Shown: positions 36,310 to 45,967, counted from the stretch's first letter. The stretch: 64,000 nucleotides of DNA from Candidatus Babelota bacterium (GCA_029262615.1 JAJCZD010000005.1:124001-188000), one strand, 5' to 3'. Program-made: numbers and translations. Notes: a model not told the origin generated them from the letters alone.

Positions 36310-37944
36310 TTATGGATTTCTCTCAACACAGCGTTTGGCACCAACTGTTATGGTTGTGCCATCAAACTTAGTTAAAGACCACCCATTAAATTCTTCATTA
36401 CGCAGGAATGCTTCATTTTCTAAAATGTTAATAGCAATTGCCTCTCCAAGCAGTATGCCATTTGTACCATCAGTACGATAATGAACACCGGCAAAATCTC
36501 GCCCGAGCGCAATGTTTGATGCGAGCTTGTTTAGTTCTCCGCCAATTGTTAATTGCGGCCCCACAAATGGGATTAACAGGGTATTTGCCCCATTAGGTTC
36601 TAATGGACTAGGTATAACAAAATTCTCATCAAAAAATGCTTTTAGCATAGTAACTCCTGCACCAATAAAAGCGGCATGGCCGGCAGGATAAGCAGGATGA
36701 GTTGGAGAACCTTCAGGATATGCTTGTGGTAAAAAATAACTGCCATAAGTTGCAAATATCATTGGTAGAGCAGCAGAATTGATTAGTTGCTCATTAATTC
36801 CCAGGGTCATTCCATTTACAATTGTTTGTTGCACATAAAAACCAAACTCTTCTGGTCGCAACCGCCTGTGGACTTGCCATTTTTGATACCAAGCAGCTTT
36901 TAGGCCTTCTTGTGCAGCATTTCTAAGTAATGCTAAAAAATCAGCAAGATCATAGGTAACAAAGCCTTCTTGTGTTGGGTTATTTAAGTATGGATTGTTT
37001 TTATCAAATGCAGCACTGCCAAAACCGGGGCCAAATAATAAAATTAAGCAAGAATTGAGTGCTTCTTGTCCTGGTGTATCCTGATGGACAAATTCACCCA
37101 AATCGCGTGGAGTTCTTAAGAAATGTTGGACTGGGTCAAGCATTATGGTGGATCCAGTATCACCTCCAGTAATTACCGTAAACCAATCGGGAAAATTAGT
37201 CATGAAATCATTCATTACGCCCGGCAATGGTACGGTTTGCTCTGGGCCGATAGTTGTTGCACCATATGGAATCGTTTGATAGAGAAATTGAGAAATAAAG
37301 GGACCAACTAAATCACCCGAGAAAACACCACGCAAGAGTGTTCCGTCTGTTACTTGGCCATTTATTTTTGGTCCAGTAAAATCAGTCAATGTATTTAAAT
37401 CAGCAATTGCAGCAGCAGCGGTCGCATCTGTACCAAATTCATTAAATGGTACATCCCGCAACAATACGGCCCAATAATTCTCAACCATTTCTGCCGCAGT
37501 CTCAGCAGAAGCAAATTGCGGTGCAGATGGGATGCAGTTTATCCATCCATCGTTTCCTTCTAAAGAAAAGGCTAAGGATGCCTGTGGATTAACAAGTCTT
37601 CTGCCCAAGCCTAATTGAATGTTGTTAAAATTTTGCGGGCACCCTGTTTGCAGTGCAAAGACTAAAGAGTTATACGCAGAAACATCAGGAAATCCATCTG
37701 TTTGGTGTTGCAGTGCTTTATTATAGTTTCCTCTTTTATCAGCAAATAGTTGCTCATCACCATTTGTTTCTTGACAACAAAGAGGCTGGCATTCATCAAA
37801 TTCAGCTACTGCTGATTTGATTAAATGAGCATTAACTCGACGTTGAGCTCTTCTTAAATTAAAAAATATACAATCATTTTTGGGAACTAATTCGTTTTGA
37901 GCAACCAAACTAAAAACGTATAACAAGCTTAAATATTTTTTCAT
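36310..37944 (-). CDS. exported vanadium-haloperoxidase/PAP2-superfamily protein
   Basis: A 544-residue protein with a short signal segment (MKKYLSLLYVFSLVA). The C-terminal half has the metal/phosphate-binding pattern of vanadium haloperoxidases and PAP2 phosphatases: KWQVHRRLRPEEF, then PAYPAGHAAFIGA, then GRDFAGVHYRTDGTNG. Lys, Arg and both His are present, but the Ser that usually precedes Gly-His is Ala here. Either halide oxidation or an acid phosphatase activity is possible. It lies 8 bases downstream of a beta-barrel gene on the same strand. Acts outside the cytoplasm. Confidence 0.85.
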   Translation of the reverse strand: MKKYLSLLYVFSLVAQNELVPKNDCIFFNLRRAQRRVNAHLIKSAVAEFDECQPLCCQETNGDEQLFADKRGNYNKALQHQTDGFPDVSAYNSLVFALQTGCPQNFNNIQLGLGRRLVNPQASLAFSLEGNDGWINCIPSAPQFASAETAAEMVENYWAVLLRDVPFNEFGTDATAAAAIADLNTLTDFTGPKINGQVTDGTLLRGVFSGDLVGPFISQFLYQTIPYGATTIGPEQTVPLPGVMNDFMTNFPDWFTVITGGDTGSTIMLDPVQHFLRTPRDLGEFVHQDTPGQEALNSCLILLFGPGFGSAAFDKNNPYLNNPTQEGFVTYDLADFLALLRNAAQEGLKAAWYQKWQVHRRLRPEEFGFYVQQTIVNGMTLGINEQLINSAALPMIFATYGSYFLPQAYPEGSPTHPAYPAGHAAFIGAGVTMLKAFFDENFVIPSPLEPNGANTLLIPFVGPQLTIGGELNKLASNIALGRDFAGVHYRTDGTNGILLGEAIAINILENEAFLRNEEFNGWSLTKFDGTTITVGAKRCVERNP

Positions 37945-37952
37945 TTTATCCC

Positions 37953-38687
37953 TTAAAAGGTAAAGGCTAATTCAACTTTAAAACCGGCATACCAGCGTGT
38001 TAAATCTGGAATTGGCAGTGGAATACCATTGCATGTGCACTCATCTGCTTGACCAAATTTGTTCCAATCAAAAAATGGAATTAAATTTAAACTTACAGTC
38101 TCTTGGCAACCAATGTGCAACATTAAAGGCAATTGCAAGCGTGCTGCATATTTACGGTCAATATCGATTTTATTAGAACAAAATCGTACACGTGCAAATA
38201 CGTCTGGTCGAAATTCTGCTTCCAGACCCATAGTAACTTGTTCATGCACACACCAATAACCTTTTACACCAATAGGAACAAAAAGTTTTGTGTATTTATA
38301 CGTTAGACCATCAACGCGAGGGTCTTGCATGTTTAAAAACCGTTCAAAGCCAAAACCAAGATAAGGATTCAGCTGTAATTTGTCACAACATAAGCAAAAG
38401 GACGGTCCTATGCGCCAATTAGCATAATAGTCTCTCACCTTGCTTTCTTGTGCAAATCTTCCACATAAAGGACCGGCATTAAAATATCCTTCAAAGGCCA
38501 CGTCGGTAAAAAAACGACAATGTTGGTACTCGTATCCAATTTGTGGACCCGCAAGGTAGCCTCGCACTTTTGGTGAATCTTCAAAAAATAATCGAGCATA
38601 GTTTAAATGGCCATTAACAAATATTGTATGCTCCCCACCAAATAAGAAGGCTGGAAAAAATAAAAAGAGTAAAATGGATCGTTTCAT
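37953..38687 (-). CDS. predicted outer-membrane beta-barrel protein
   Basis: A 244-residue protein with signal peptide MKRSILLFLFFPAFLFG. The mature part alternates polar and hydrophobic residues in short strands (QIGYEYQHCRFFTDVAFEGY) and ends in WYAGFKVELAFTF, with a terminal Phe typical of barrels inserted by BamA. No conserved family is recognised. It is the first gene of a two-gene unit with the haloperoxidase-like protein. Confidence 0.72.
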   Translation of the reverse strand: MKRSILLFLFFPAFLFGGEHTIFVNGHLNYARLFFEDSPKVRGYLAGPQIGYEYQHCRFFTDVAFEGYFNAGPLCGRFAQESKVRDYYANWRIGPSFCLCCDKLQLNPYLGFGFERFLNMQDPRVDGLTYKYTKLFVPIGVKGYWCVHEQVTMGLEAEFRPDVFARVRFCSNKIDIDRKYAARLQLPLMLHIGCQETVSLNLIPFFDWNKFGQADECTCNGIPLPIPDLTRWYAGFKVELAFTF

Positions 38688-38794
38688 AGGTTTCTCCGTT
38701 TTAAAACTTAGTTTATTCTATAAAAGCTAATGACCATTTTGCAAATTCTGATATACTAAAAGTCAAATTATATTGATTCATAAGGAATAATTGC

Positions 38795-40246
38795 ATGGCA
38801 GAGTCTATTCTTGATCACTATCCAGACTACGAAACAAATATTGGTATCGAAGTCCATGTACAGTTAAACACAAAAAGTAAGATTTTTTGCTCAACTGCTA
38901 ATCGCTTTATCCCTGATGCAAATGAACACATTTGCCAAATCTGCACTGCTCAACCAGGTTCACTGCCAGTATTGAATAAAAAAGTAGTTGATTATGCGAT
39001 TCTTGCTGGTCTGGCTACAAACTGTAAAATTGCTCCTATTAGTACCTTTGCAAGAAAACATTATTTTTATCCTGATCTTCCAAGAAACTACCAAATTACT
39101 CAAAATGATAAACCAATTTGCACCGAAGGTTTTGTAGCAATTAAATTGGAAGACGGTTCTGTTAAAAAAATTCGTTTAATACGTATTCATATGGAAGAGG
39201 ATGCAGGAAAAAATATCCATGCACCCCAAACTAACGAAAGTTTGGTTAATTTAAACCGAGCTGGTACACCACTGCTGGAAGTTGTCACTTACCCAGATAT
39301 TTCTAATGCATACGAAGCAAAAGCCTATTTAAAGCAATTGCATGCCATTGTTCGTTATTTGCATATTTCTACTGCTAACATGCAAGAAGGCGCATTCCGA
39401 GCAGACACTAACATCTCTGTGCGTAAAAAAGGTCAAAAAGAACTTGGTACTCGTTGTGAATTGAAAAATATTAATTCATTCAAATTTATTTCTGATGCGA
39501 TCGAATATGAAATTGAACGACAAATAGAGCTTGTGGAGAGTGGTCAGCCCGTCAAGCAAGAAACTCGCTTATGGGATACTGTTAACAAAAAAACAGTTGC
39601 TATGCGCTCAAAGGAAGAAGCTGCTGATTATCGCTATTTTCAAGATCCAGATTTACCATTGGTTGAGGTTAATCAAGAATGGATTGAGCGCACTCGTGCG
39701 AGACTACCAGAATTGCCATATGAAAAATCGCAACGCTTTGTCAAAGAAGGTCTGTCAGAATATGAAGCAGAGATTCTGGTTGATGATTCTGAATTGGCTA
39801 ATTATTATGAAAAAGCAATTGCAGCATACAAATCAAAATCGATTGTCAATTGGATACTGCGTAACCTTCTTGGTTATTTAAAAGACAAAAAAATAAATTT
39901 GAATGAATGCAAAGTTACTCCAGAAAAATTGGCTGAGATTGTCCAATTACTCGAAGAAGGCGTCATTAACAATCATGCAGCCCAACAAGTGTTCGAAATT
40001 GTTGCCCAAACCGGTCAAGGCCCAAAAGAAGTTGTTGAGCAAAAAGGGCTTAAGCAAGTTGGTTCAGTTGATGAGCTTGATAAAATTGTTACCGAAATTA
40101 TTATCCAAAACCCAAAACAGGTTGAGCAATTCAAAAGTGGTAACGAGCGAATTTTTGGTTTCTTTGTTGGCCAAGCAATGAAAAAAACCCAAGGCAAGGG
40201 TAATCCAAGGATAATTCAAGAGTTACTTAAGAAAAAGTTGCTATAA
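38795..40246 (+). CDS. gatB: Asp-tRNA(Asn)/Glu-tRNA(Gln) amidotransferase subunit B
   Basis: Converts mischarged Glu-tRNA-Gln or Asp-tRNA-Asn to the amide with GatA and GatC. A 483-residue protein, normal length. N-terminal IGIEVHVQLNTKSKIFC, CTAQPGSLPVLNKK, HYFYPDLPRNYQI, and a C-terminal YqeY-like tail domain are visible. gatA and gatC are not within the window. aaggaa lies upstream of the ATG. Confidence 0.96.
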   Translation: MAESILDHYPDYETNIGIEVHVQLNTKSKIFCSTANRFIPDANEHICQICTAQPGSLPVLNKKVVDYAILAGLATNCKIAPISTFARKHYFYPDLPRNYQITQNDKPICTEGFVAIKLEDGSVKKIRLIRIHMEEDAGKNIHAPQTNESLVNLNRAGTPLLEVVTYPDISNAYEAKAYLKQLHAIVRYLHISTANMQEGAFRADTNISVRKKGQKELGTRCELKNINSFKFISDAIEYEIERQIELVESGQPVKQETRLWDTVNKKTVAMRSKEEAADYRYFQDPDLPLVEVNQEWIERTRARLPELPYEKSQRFVKEGLSEYEAEILVDDSELANYYEKAIAAYKSKSIVNWILRNLLGYLKDKKINLNECKVTPEKLAEIVQLLEEGVINNHAAQQVFEIVAQTGQGPKEVVEQKGLKQVGSVDELDKIVTEIIIQNPKQVEQFKSGNERIFGFFVGQAMKKTQGKGNPRIIQELLKKKLL

Positions 40247-40275
40247 AAATTGTAATAATAATCGATTACGAAAAT

Positions 40276-41406
40276 TTAAATAACCTGCTTTTTTATAAAT
40301 TGAACAAGCTTGCTATTGCTAATCTGCTGATTTGTTAAATACGATTTGTCTGCAATCCAATCAATAAAGACATCCTTTGTAATTGTTTCAAGCTGTGCAG
40401 TGTAATCCTGCTTATCAGATGGTGATAATGCAGTGAAGGTGAAGGTTTTAATGCCACTATCAGGATTAAGCATGGTATCCTTAGAAAATATAATTCGTCC
40501 TTGCAATCGATCAAGATTTTCAATCGATTCAGGTTGATGTCGGTATTTTTCCAAAATATCCTTAATTCTAATATGCCTATTTTTTATATAATTAAAGATA
40601 GTGCTTATTATAGGTATTCTGTATGGTTCTCCATACACCCATGCAAGGTAAATAAATGAGTTTACTTTTTCTTTTGGAACAAAAATTTGGAATAAGGTAC
40701 CTTTACCGGTGAAAGTCATATAATCCAATTGTAACAATTGCGTTATATAATCGTGATTAAAACAAAAATAATCAAAGACAGTGGTATATAAATATTCAAT
40801 ACTTGGAGGGCAAATACTTCGGTCTTGTACAAAATAAGCAAATGAAGATTCTCCGAGTTTGTTGGTATTGCCAAATAAGCTGAGATTTATACTCATTATT
40901 TTGTTACTCAATGACAAATTATTATCATTCCAATAGTCATTATGTTCATTTTCATACTCATCAATAAAACTATTTGTTTCTACTGATGTAAGGGCGTTAG
41001 GCCAAAACCGTAAAAAAGTAAAATGAGTTAACTTTCTCATCTCTAGTAGTTCATATATATTGGTTATGAAATCTAAATAAGGAAGAAAGGAGGAGCGTTG
41101 CCCATGATAAAAAACATAATATTCGGAGCTATACTTCTTTTCATTTTCTTTCGTCTGATTGATTATAGAACTAAATAAATTAAGTTCATCAGCCCATGTA
41201 TGTTTTACCAATTGATTGAGCTCATCTATACCAAGATAGGCTTGGGTTGAAGTGTTTGAACTGGTATGGCTTGGTAAAGAAGAAACAGTAGTGTTTTTGT
41301 CAGTGATTGTTTTTATGTTAGAAAAAAGATTAGTGGCATAATCTAACTGATTGCTACCTAAAAAACTATACAGTAAAAAGGAAGAAATTATATTCTTTAA
41401 CCACAT
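40276..41406 (-). CDS. exported protein, FYHGQ family, second of a tandem pair
   Basis: A 376-residue protein with a signal segment (IISSFLLYSFLGS). Conserved with the upstream gene are YVFYHGQ (97-103), FLRFWPNA, FIDEYE, NLSLFGNT, and QGRIIFSKDTMLNPDSGIK near the end. No known family is recognised. FYHG next to Gln resembles the start of some ADP-ribosyltransferase folds, but I cannot identify the rest of such a site. Its start overlaps the upstream gene by 10 bases, so they are translated together. Confidence 0.68.
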   Translation of the reverse strand: MWLKNIISSFLLYSFLGSNQLDYATNLFSNIKTITDKNTTVSSLPSHTSSNTSTQAYLGIDELNQLVKHTWADELNLFSSIINQTKENEKKYSSEYYVFYHGQRSSFLPYLDFITNIYELLEMRKLTHFTFLRFWPNALTSVETNSFIDEYENEHNDYWNDNNLSLSNKIMSINLSLFGNTNKLGESSFAYFVQDRSICPPSIEYLYTTVFDYFCFNHDYITQLLQLDYMTFTGKGTLFQIFVPKEKVNSFIYLAWVYGEPYRIPIISTIFNYIKNRHIRIKDILEKYRHQPESIENLDRLQGRIIFSKDTMLNPDSGIKTFTFTALSPSDKQDYTAQLETITKDVFIDWIADKSYLTNQQISNSKLVQFIKKQVI

Positions 41407-42608
41407 GTATACCTCATGAGCCTGCCCATTGGAGTTTGTGCTATCGTTTGATCATTTGAAATTTCAGATTTGATTCGGTCGGAGATAATGGTTTGAACTA
41501 ATTCTTTAACCTTTTTTTCATACTGAGCTAACTTTTTTTCTGGTACTAATGTATGACGCAATATTTTAACGCCACTGTTTGGATTAAGTAGTAAATCTTT
41601 TGAAAAAATAAGACGTGCTTGTAAATTGTCCACCTTATTAATTTCAGACAGTTTGCTACAATACTTATGTAATAATGGAGCGATGTGTGTATGTCTTTCT
41701 TTTGCTTTATTATAAATACTTGCTACTATTTTTGAGCGCCAAGGTGTGCCAAAAGCGTGAGCAAGATAAGTGCACTGATTAACCTTTTGCTTTGGTATAA
41801 ATATTTGTACTAAGTTTGCTTTATCAGTATCAGCATAGTCTATGAGTTTTTTAAGATCAGTAATAAACCGTGTATCCAACCCAAAATGATTAAAAATAGG
41901 TGAAAGTAAATAGTGTAAAGATGGTGCACCTATATTTGAATTTGTTTTGAAAAATTGAAGGGTGCATTCTCCAGAGTGTCTTTTGCTTGTGTTACCAAAT
42001 AAAGATAAATTAGCACAGAGCATTTCTTTGGAGAGTAAACTATCTGACCAACCACAATGATGCCACCCATATTTTTTTTCTGTTTCATCAATAAAAATAT
42101 TTGAGTCAATCGTCTTAGGCGCATTTACCCATGAGCGTAAAAAGACAAAATCAGAAAAATCTTTCTCGATTTGTAGTATTTTATATAGTTCTTTCAGAAA
42201 GTCATGAAAAATACGGAAGATTCCTTTTTGTGCATGGTAAAAAGCATAATGAGTATCCGCATATTTTTCTTCTTGGGATATAATTTTTTTAAGGAATTTA
42301 TTTGTTGAAAATGGCAATTTGCTAAACCATACTTCTTCAACTTGTTTTTTGAGTGAGGGAATACTCAAATAGGCCTTTGTTTGGCACATAATTGAGTTTT
42401 TTGCTGCCTTTTGATGAGGCACCTTGAATCTTTTTTTTAATTCTTGTATGACGGGTATATAGCCCATAATTAGCTCGTTTGGAGAATGATTAACCTGTTG
42501 ATTCTTACCTTCAGGAAAAAAAGTAAACATTCTAGGCCAAGACTTGAGTGTACCTACGATAAAAAAAGATATTAATACTAAAAAGTTAGCTCTTTGTAAT
42601 ACCATCAT
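41397..42608 (-). CDS. exported protein, FYHAQ family, first of a tandem pair
   Basis: A 403-residue protein with signal segment ANFLVLISFFIVGTLKS. It carries the paralogous motifs YAFYHAQ (121-127), FLRSWVNA, FIDETE, NLSLFGNT (200-207) and QARLIFSKDLLLNPNSGVK. A G-run (gggggaatc) serves as ribosome site. The pair looks like a local duplication with moderate divergence. Exported, so probably envelope or host-facing. Function unknown. Confidence 0.68.
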   Translation of the reverse strand: MMVLQRANFLVLISFFIVGTLKSWPRMFTFFPEGKNQQVNHSPNELIMGYIPVIQELKKRFKVPHQKAAKNSIMCQTKAYLSIPSLKKQVEEVWFSKLPFSTNKFLKKIISQEEKYADTHYAFYHAQKGIFRIFHDFLKELYKILQIEKDFSDFVFLRSWVNAPKTIDSNIFIDETEKKYGWHHCGWSDSLLSKEMLCANLSLFGNTSKRHSGECTLQFFKTNSNIGAPSLHYLLSPIFNHFGLDTRFITDLKKLIDYADTDKANLVQIFIPKQKVNQCTYLAHAFGTPWRSKIVASIYNKAKERHTHIAPLLHKYCSKLSEINKVDNLQARLIFSKDLLLNPNSGVKILRHTLVPEKKLAQYEKKVKELVQTIISDRIKSEISNDQTIAQTPMGRLMRYTCG

Positions 42609-42910
42609 CTGATTCCCCCATTAGTTTCAGATAGCAAATAATATGATTTATTTACTTATTTACAAGCATAATAATAATTTAAAATGTTGCAAGTGGTTAG
42701 CAAGGGCCCATTTAGCCCCCAATAATCCAAATAGAAACTTAAATAAGTTGGTTAAGAAAAAATTAAAGTAGCTTTATTAGTTTCTTAGTCAGAGATTTAT
42801 CGTTGCAAGTTTCTTTAGGCAATTTATTTTTCAAAGTAATCACTAACTTTAATAAATATTTTTAATATAATAAAAACACCTGATCTCAACAAAAAATTTA
42901 TGAGAGTAGA
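42609..42910 (+). promoter_or_regulatory. 302-base intergenic region between divergent genes
   Basis: AT-rich spacer. A TATAAT (42866-42871) lies 39 bases before the ATG of the plus-strand barrel gene, without a clear -35. A small GC patch (gggcccatttagccccc) lies near 42710. I see no RNA gene or convincing reading frame. Confidence 0.35.
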
Positions 42911-43849
42911 ATGAATCATTATTTTAAAATATTTATTTTGTCATTGTGCACAAGTAACTCTCTTTATGGTGTTACTCTCGTATACAATTTACGAGTTCGT
43001 AGAATATTTAATATATCCCTTATTCTAGAACAGATAAAAAAGCCAAAGCTCATCTTGAGCGCTGTTCCTATTTTTTTCCACCGTGATAGCAATATTATTA
43101 ATAAAATGAGTAATATTAATGTTTGTGAAAAAAGAACTGCTGGGGGCTCACTATTAAATGGTAGGTATGTATTTTCTAAGCACTGGTTTGCAGAGATTAC
43201 AACCGGCATAGAAAAAGATCATGGAGAATTTACGGGTACTGATCCATTTTGTGCATCTCGTACTGGTTTTGATGATGTAGTTCTTACTGTTGGCTATCGC
43301 CATTTTCTTGGTAAAAAAGTGCAGAGCATTGTATATGGGCTTGTTGGTTTTCCCACCAGAAAAGAGGTCACCTTAGCTGATAGGTTTGGTCCACTGGTTG
43401 GCACCCGTTTTAATAACATTGGCTTTGGTCTTGAGGGATCTTATAATTTCTTCGGTGAATTAAAACAATCCTTTAGCGCGATTATCCAAACGCGGTTTAT
43501 TCACGGCTTCAACCGAAAATGGTTCCCTATCTTGCCAAGAGGTGCAACCATCCAACCGGGTAATTTTACAGACATTCTGGGCGTGTTGCAATACCGCAAA
43601 AAGAAAACCGTTTTTGAGGCGGGTTATGATCTTACTATCTTTAGCCAACAAGGTACCAATTTACTTAATCAAGAACTACGAGTGCCAACCTTTGTTCGCC
43701 ATAGTTGGTTTGCAACAGTAAAGCATGTGATACTAAAAGCCGTATTCAATAAACCATTTGTCTTTGGCGCTGGTTTTAATATCAATAGGGCAAAACGGTT
43801 TGATGCAAAAGCATTTGTTGGTTGGGTTTTTGGCACGATAGTTTTTTAA
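42911..43849 (+). CDS. predicted outer-membrane beta-barrel protein
   Basis: A 312-residue protein with signal peptide MNHYFKIFILSLCTSNSLYG. The mature part has short alternating strands (WFAEITTGIEKD, FGLEGSYNFFGEL, KTVFEAGYDLTIF) and ends AFVGWVFGTIVF with a terminal Phe, as barrels do. No family is recognised; it might be a transport channel. Its stop codon is shared with the convergent rnhB gene. Confidence 0.65.
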   Translation: MNHYFKIFILSLCTSNSLYGVTLVYNLRVRRIFNISLILEQIKKPKLILSAVPIFFHRDSNIINKMSNINVCEKRTAGGSLLNGRYVFSKHWFAEITTGIEKDHGEFTGTDPFCASRTGFDDVVLTVGYRHFLGKKVQSIVYGLVGFPTRKEVTLADRFGPLVGTRFNNIGFGLEGSYNFFGELKQSFSAIIQTRFIHGFNRKWFPILPRGATIQPGNFTDILGVLQYRKKKTVFEAGYDLTIFSQQGTNLLNQELRVPTFVRHSWFATVKHVILKAVFNKPFVFGAGFNINRAKRFDAKAFVGWVFGTIVF

Positions 43850-44607
43850 TTACTATCTTTTTTTTCTGCCAATTTCTTTTTTACTCGTGCATAAATGCTA
43901 TCTTGTTCAATCGATTCTAAGGTAACTAAATGTTTGAATGTCTTCCACGTGGTACGAATAATCGGAAGTGGATTGTGCCGATGTTGCCAGACAAATAATC
44001 GCGTTGCAGGATCGGCTGGGCTACCGCTACCAAAATCACCATATATTTTTTTATATTCTTTGTACTGCTTATCAGATGCCGTCTTTGCTAAAATAGAGGC
44101 AGCACCAACAACAGTATAATTTTCATCAGCTCGGTGCTCGGCAATAAGATTAAGTGAACGTAATCTTTTTCTATTTAAACAAATATGATGCTCGACTAAT
44201 AATTTTCTCTTTTTGATACTCAATAATGTTTTAAAACGCTCAACAAATCTCTTTTTGGTTACTTCCCAGTTATCAATATAAATATCATGCAGGTTTTCTG
44301 ATCGGTATAATTTTTTGATAATCTTAAACACGGTAAGCATTTCCCAATCGTTTAGATTGAAGATCTCTTGAACCATATTAGCCGGCGTAATTTGCTCAAT
44401 AGAAAAACGGATTGCACTCTCTTTTATAATCTTTTCTAATTTATATCTTTTTGTTGGCGCAATCAATTTACTATCTTTAACACCAAGTTCTTTCCACTGG
44501 GCAATAGTTTTTTCATCTGCTACCACACCGGCAATAAAGATACTACCAATACAAGGGCATTTAGTTGCATCATCAATCCCGGCTATAATTTTGTTTTCTG
44601 TACTCAT
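43846..44607 (-). CDS. rnhB: RNase HII-family protein with altered active-site motif
   Basis: RNase HII nicks DNA at ribonucleotides. The 253-residue protein has the C-terminal signature of the archaeal-type enzyme: HRADENYTVVGAASILAK, GDFGSGSPADPAT and RTTWKT. The N-terminal motif, normally GIDEAGRGP, reads GIDDATKCP: the catalytic Glu is Asp and the GRG motif that senses the ribose is gone. The other two carboxylates are present (YIDNW, HRADEN). It may have changed activity or specificity, so the name is by homology only. Confidence 0.75.
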   Translation of the reverse strand: MSTENKIIAGIDDATKCPCIGSIFIAGVVADEKTIAQWKELGVKDSKLIAPTKRYKLEKIIKESAIRFSIEQITPANMVQEIFNLNDWEMLTVFKIIKKLYRSENLHDIYIDNWEVTKKRFVERFKTLLSIKKRKLLVEHHICLNRKRLRSLNLIAEHRADENYTVVGAASILAKTASDKQYKEYKKIYGDFGSGSPADPATRLFVWQHRHNPLPIIRTTWKTFKHLVTLESIEQDSIYARVKKKLAEKKDSN

Positions 44608-44723
44608 AAAATCCTTAGAAGTCCACTTTTCAAATGTAGTTTAATTTGTAAGTTGAATCAAGCTTTGATATGCTTCAAACAAGCTCTATAATTAATAATA
44701 GAAAAAATACTAGAGGTTTAGAA

Positions 44724-45404
44724 ATGAAAAAACTTTATTTTTTACTTTTCTTTTCATTCATATTCTCCTTATTAACCATGGATAAGCCAGAATCACAAGA
44801 ATTACAAAGTTTTTCAATTGCAGAATTAGCAGTAGCAGGGAAATTACCTAAAATTCAATATGGCTATAAATTTGGGCCATACGCATCCTTAGATCTTTCA
44901 GGTATGCATATTAATAATTTAGAAGGGTTGTCACAAATTCCAAAGATAGAAATTGTTAACCTCCTTGATCTCGAAGATAATCAAATAGGTACTTTAAAGG
45001 CTAATGCATTAACAAGCTTAAAGAAATTAAGACTGCTTTTTCTTGAAGATAATCAAATAAGTGTTATTGAAGAAAGATCATTTGCAGGATCGAATAAATT
45101 AAACGTACTTGATCTGAGTAATAATCAAATAAAAACTATTAATAAAAGTACATTTAGTGGTTTAACAAGTTTGGAAAGGCTTGATCTTAGGAATAATAAA
45201 ATAAGCGTTATTGAAGCTGATGCGTTTGTAAGTATAAAAAGACCAGAAGAAACCAGAAAATTACTTATAAAGAAATACGGCCCATATAGAAACTATGAAG
45301 CTACAAAGAATCTGAGTTTGGGGGTTTATCTGAATGGTAACTTTTTATTGGAAGAAACCAAAAAACTACTTACAAAGAAGTATGGAGATACAATTTCATT
45401 GTAA
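44724..45404 (+). CDS. exported leucine-rich-repeat protein
   Basis: A 226-residue protein. MKKLYFLLFFSFIFSLLT and then MDKP fix the start at 44724, with agagg upstream. Residues about 60-175 contain four to five LRR units with DLSNNQIKTINKSTFSGL and similar text. A short SIAELAVAG segment precedes them and resembles the start of the SOCS-like motif. The C-terminus repeats ETKKLLTKKYG. It is followed by a small exported protein 17 bases on. Confidence 0.82.
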   Translation: MKKLYFLLFFSFIFSLLTMDKPESQELQSFSIAELAVAGKLPKIQYGYKFGPYASLDLSGMHINNLEGLSQIPKIEIVNLLDLEDNQIGTLKANALTSLKKLRLLFLEDNQISVIEERSFAGSNKLNVLDLSNNQIKTINKSTFSGLTSLERLDLRNNKISVIEADAFVSIKRPEETRKLLIKKYGPYRNYEATKNLSLGVYLNGNFLLEETKKLLTKKYGDTISL

Positions 45405-45421
45405 TTTACAAGTAATTAACA

Positions 45422-45913
45422 ATGAAAATATTAATAATAATAATGTTTGTCGTATTAATAAATAGGCCTATGGATACACCCAATAAAAACCAGGTCGCTT
45501 CTAGTAATCAACTCGAGAACTTTTATATTTCAAACCAAGCATTTGCAGAAATTTCAGAAGAACATAAAGAAAAACTTAAAGCGTTCAATGTAGTTTTATA
45601 CGAGAAAAAAAAGGCCGAGAACCCTAAAATTTCTGAAGAAGAAAAAGAACTTCTTCAGATTTTTGTTGATACCGAATTTTTATATCAGGTTCAAAAATAC
45701 AAATCAATGGAACAGAAGTATGGATATGCAGCTAATAATTTCATTCCAAAAAGATTTCGCTTTCATACATATGAATTAGCTTGTAAAGAGCATCAAGATT
45801 TAAAACCAAAAAAATGGAAACTCATCAACAAAATTGGGGTACCGAGGGCCAATTTTATTTTTGATGAAGCACAAGAAAAAATCAAAAAAGAAATGGCTTT
45901 TATAGGAATGTAA
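45422..45913 (+). CDS. small exported protein
   Basis: A 163-residue protein with a short hydrophobic start (KILIIIMFVVLI) and then PMDTP. The mature part is charged and helical and includes ISEEEKELLQIFVDTEF. No family is recognised. It follows the LRR gene by 17 bases and probably shares its mRNA. Confidence 0.55.
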   Translation: MKILIIIMFVVLINRPMDTPNKNQVASSNQLENFYISNQAFAEISEEHKEKLKAFNVVLYEKKKAENPKISEEEKELLQIFVDTEFLYQVQKYKSMEQKYGYAANNFIPKRFRFHTYELACKEHQDLKPKKWKLINKIGVPRANFIFDEAQEKIKKEMAFIGM

Positions 45914-45945
45914 TTTTATAATTATTTCTTTAACTTTAAAGATAA

Positions 45946-45967
45946 GCCTGGCCATTAAAGACCAGGC
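45946..45967. terminator. small hairpin between convergent genes
   Basis: A six-base stem (gcctgg/ccaggc) with a 10-base loop. T-rich sequence lies loosely on either side. It may end transcription of the convergent LRR unit and GNAT gene, but the T tract is weak. Confidence 0.4.

Noticed and set aside
42609-42910. Intergenic region considered for a small RNA or riboswitch
   Set aside because: I found no stable fold or known aptamer core; only an isolated -10 and a small GC patch.
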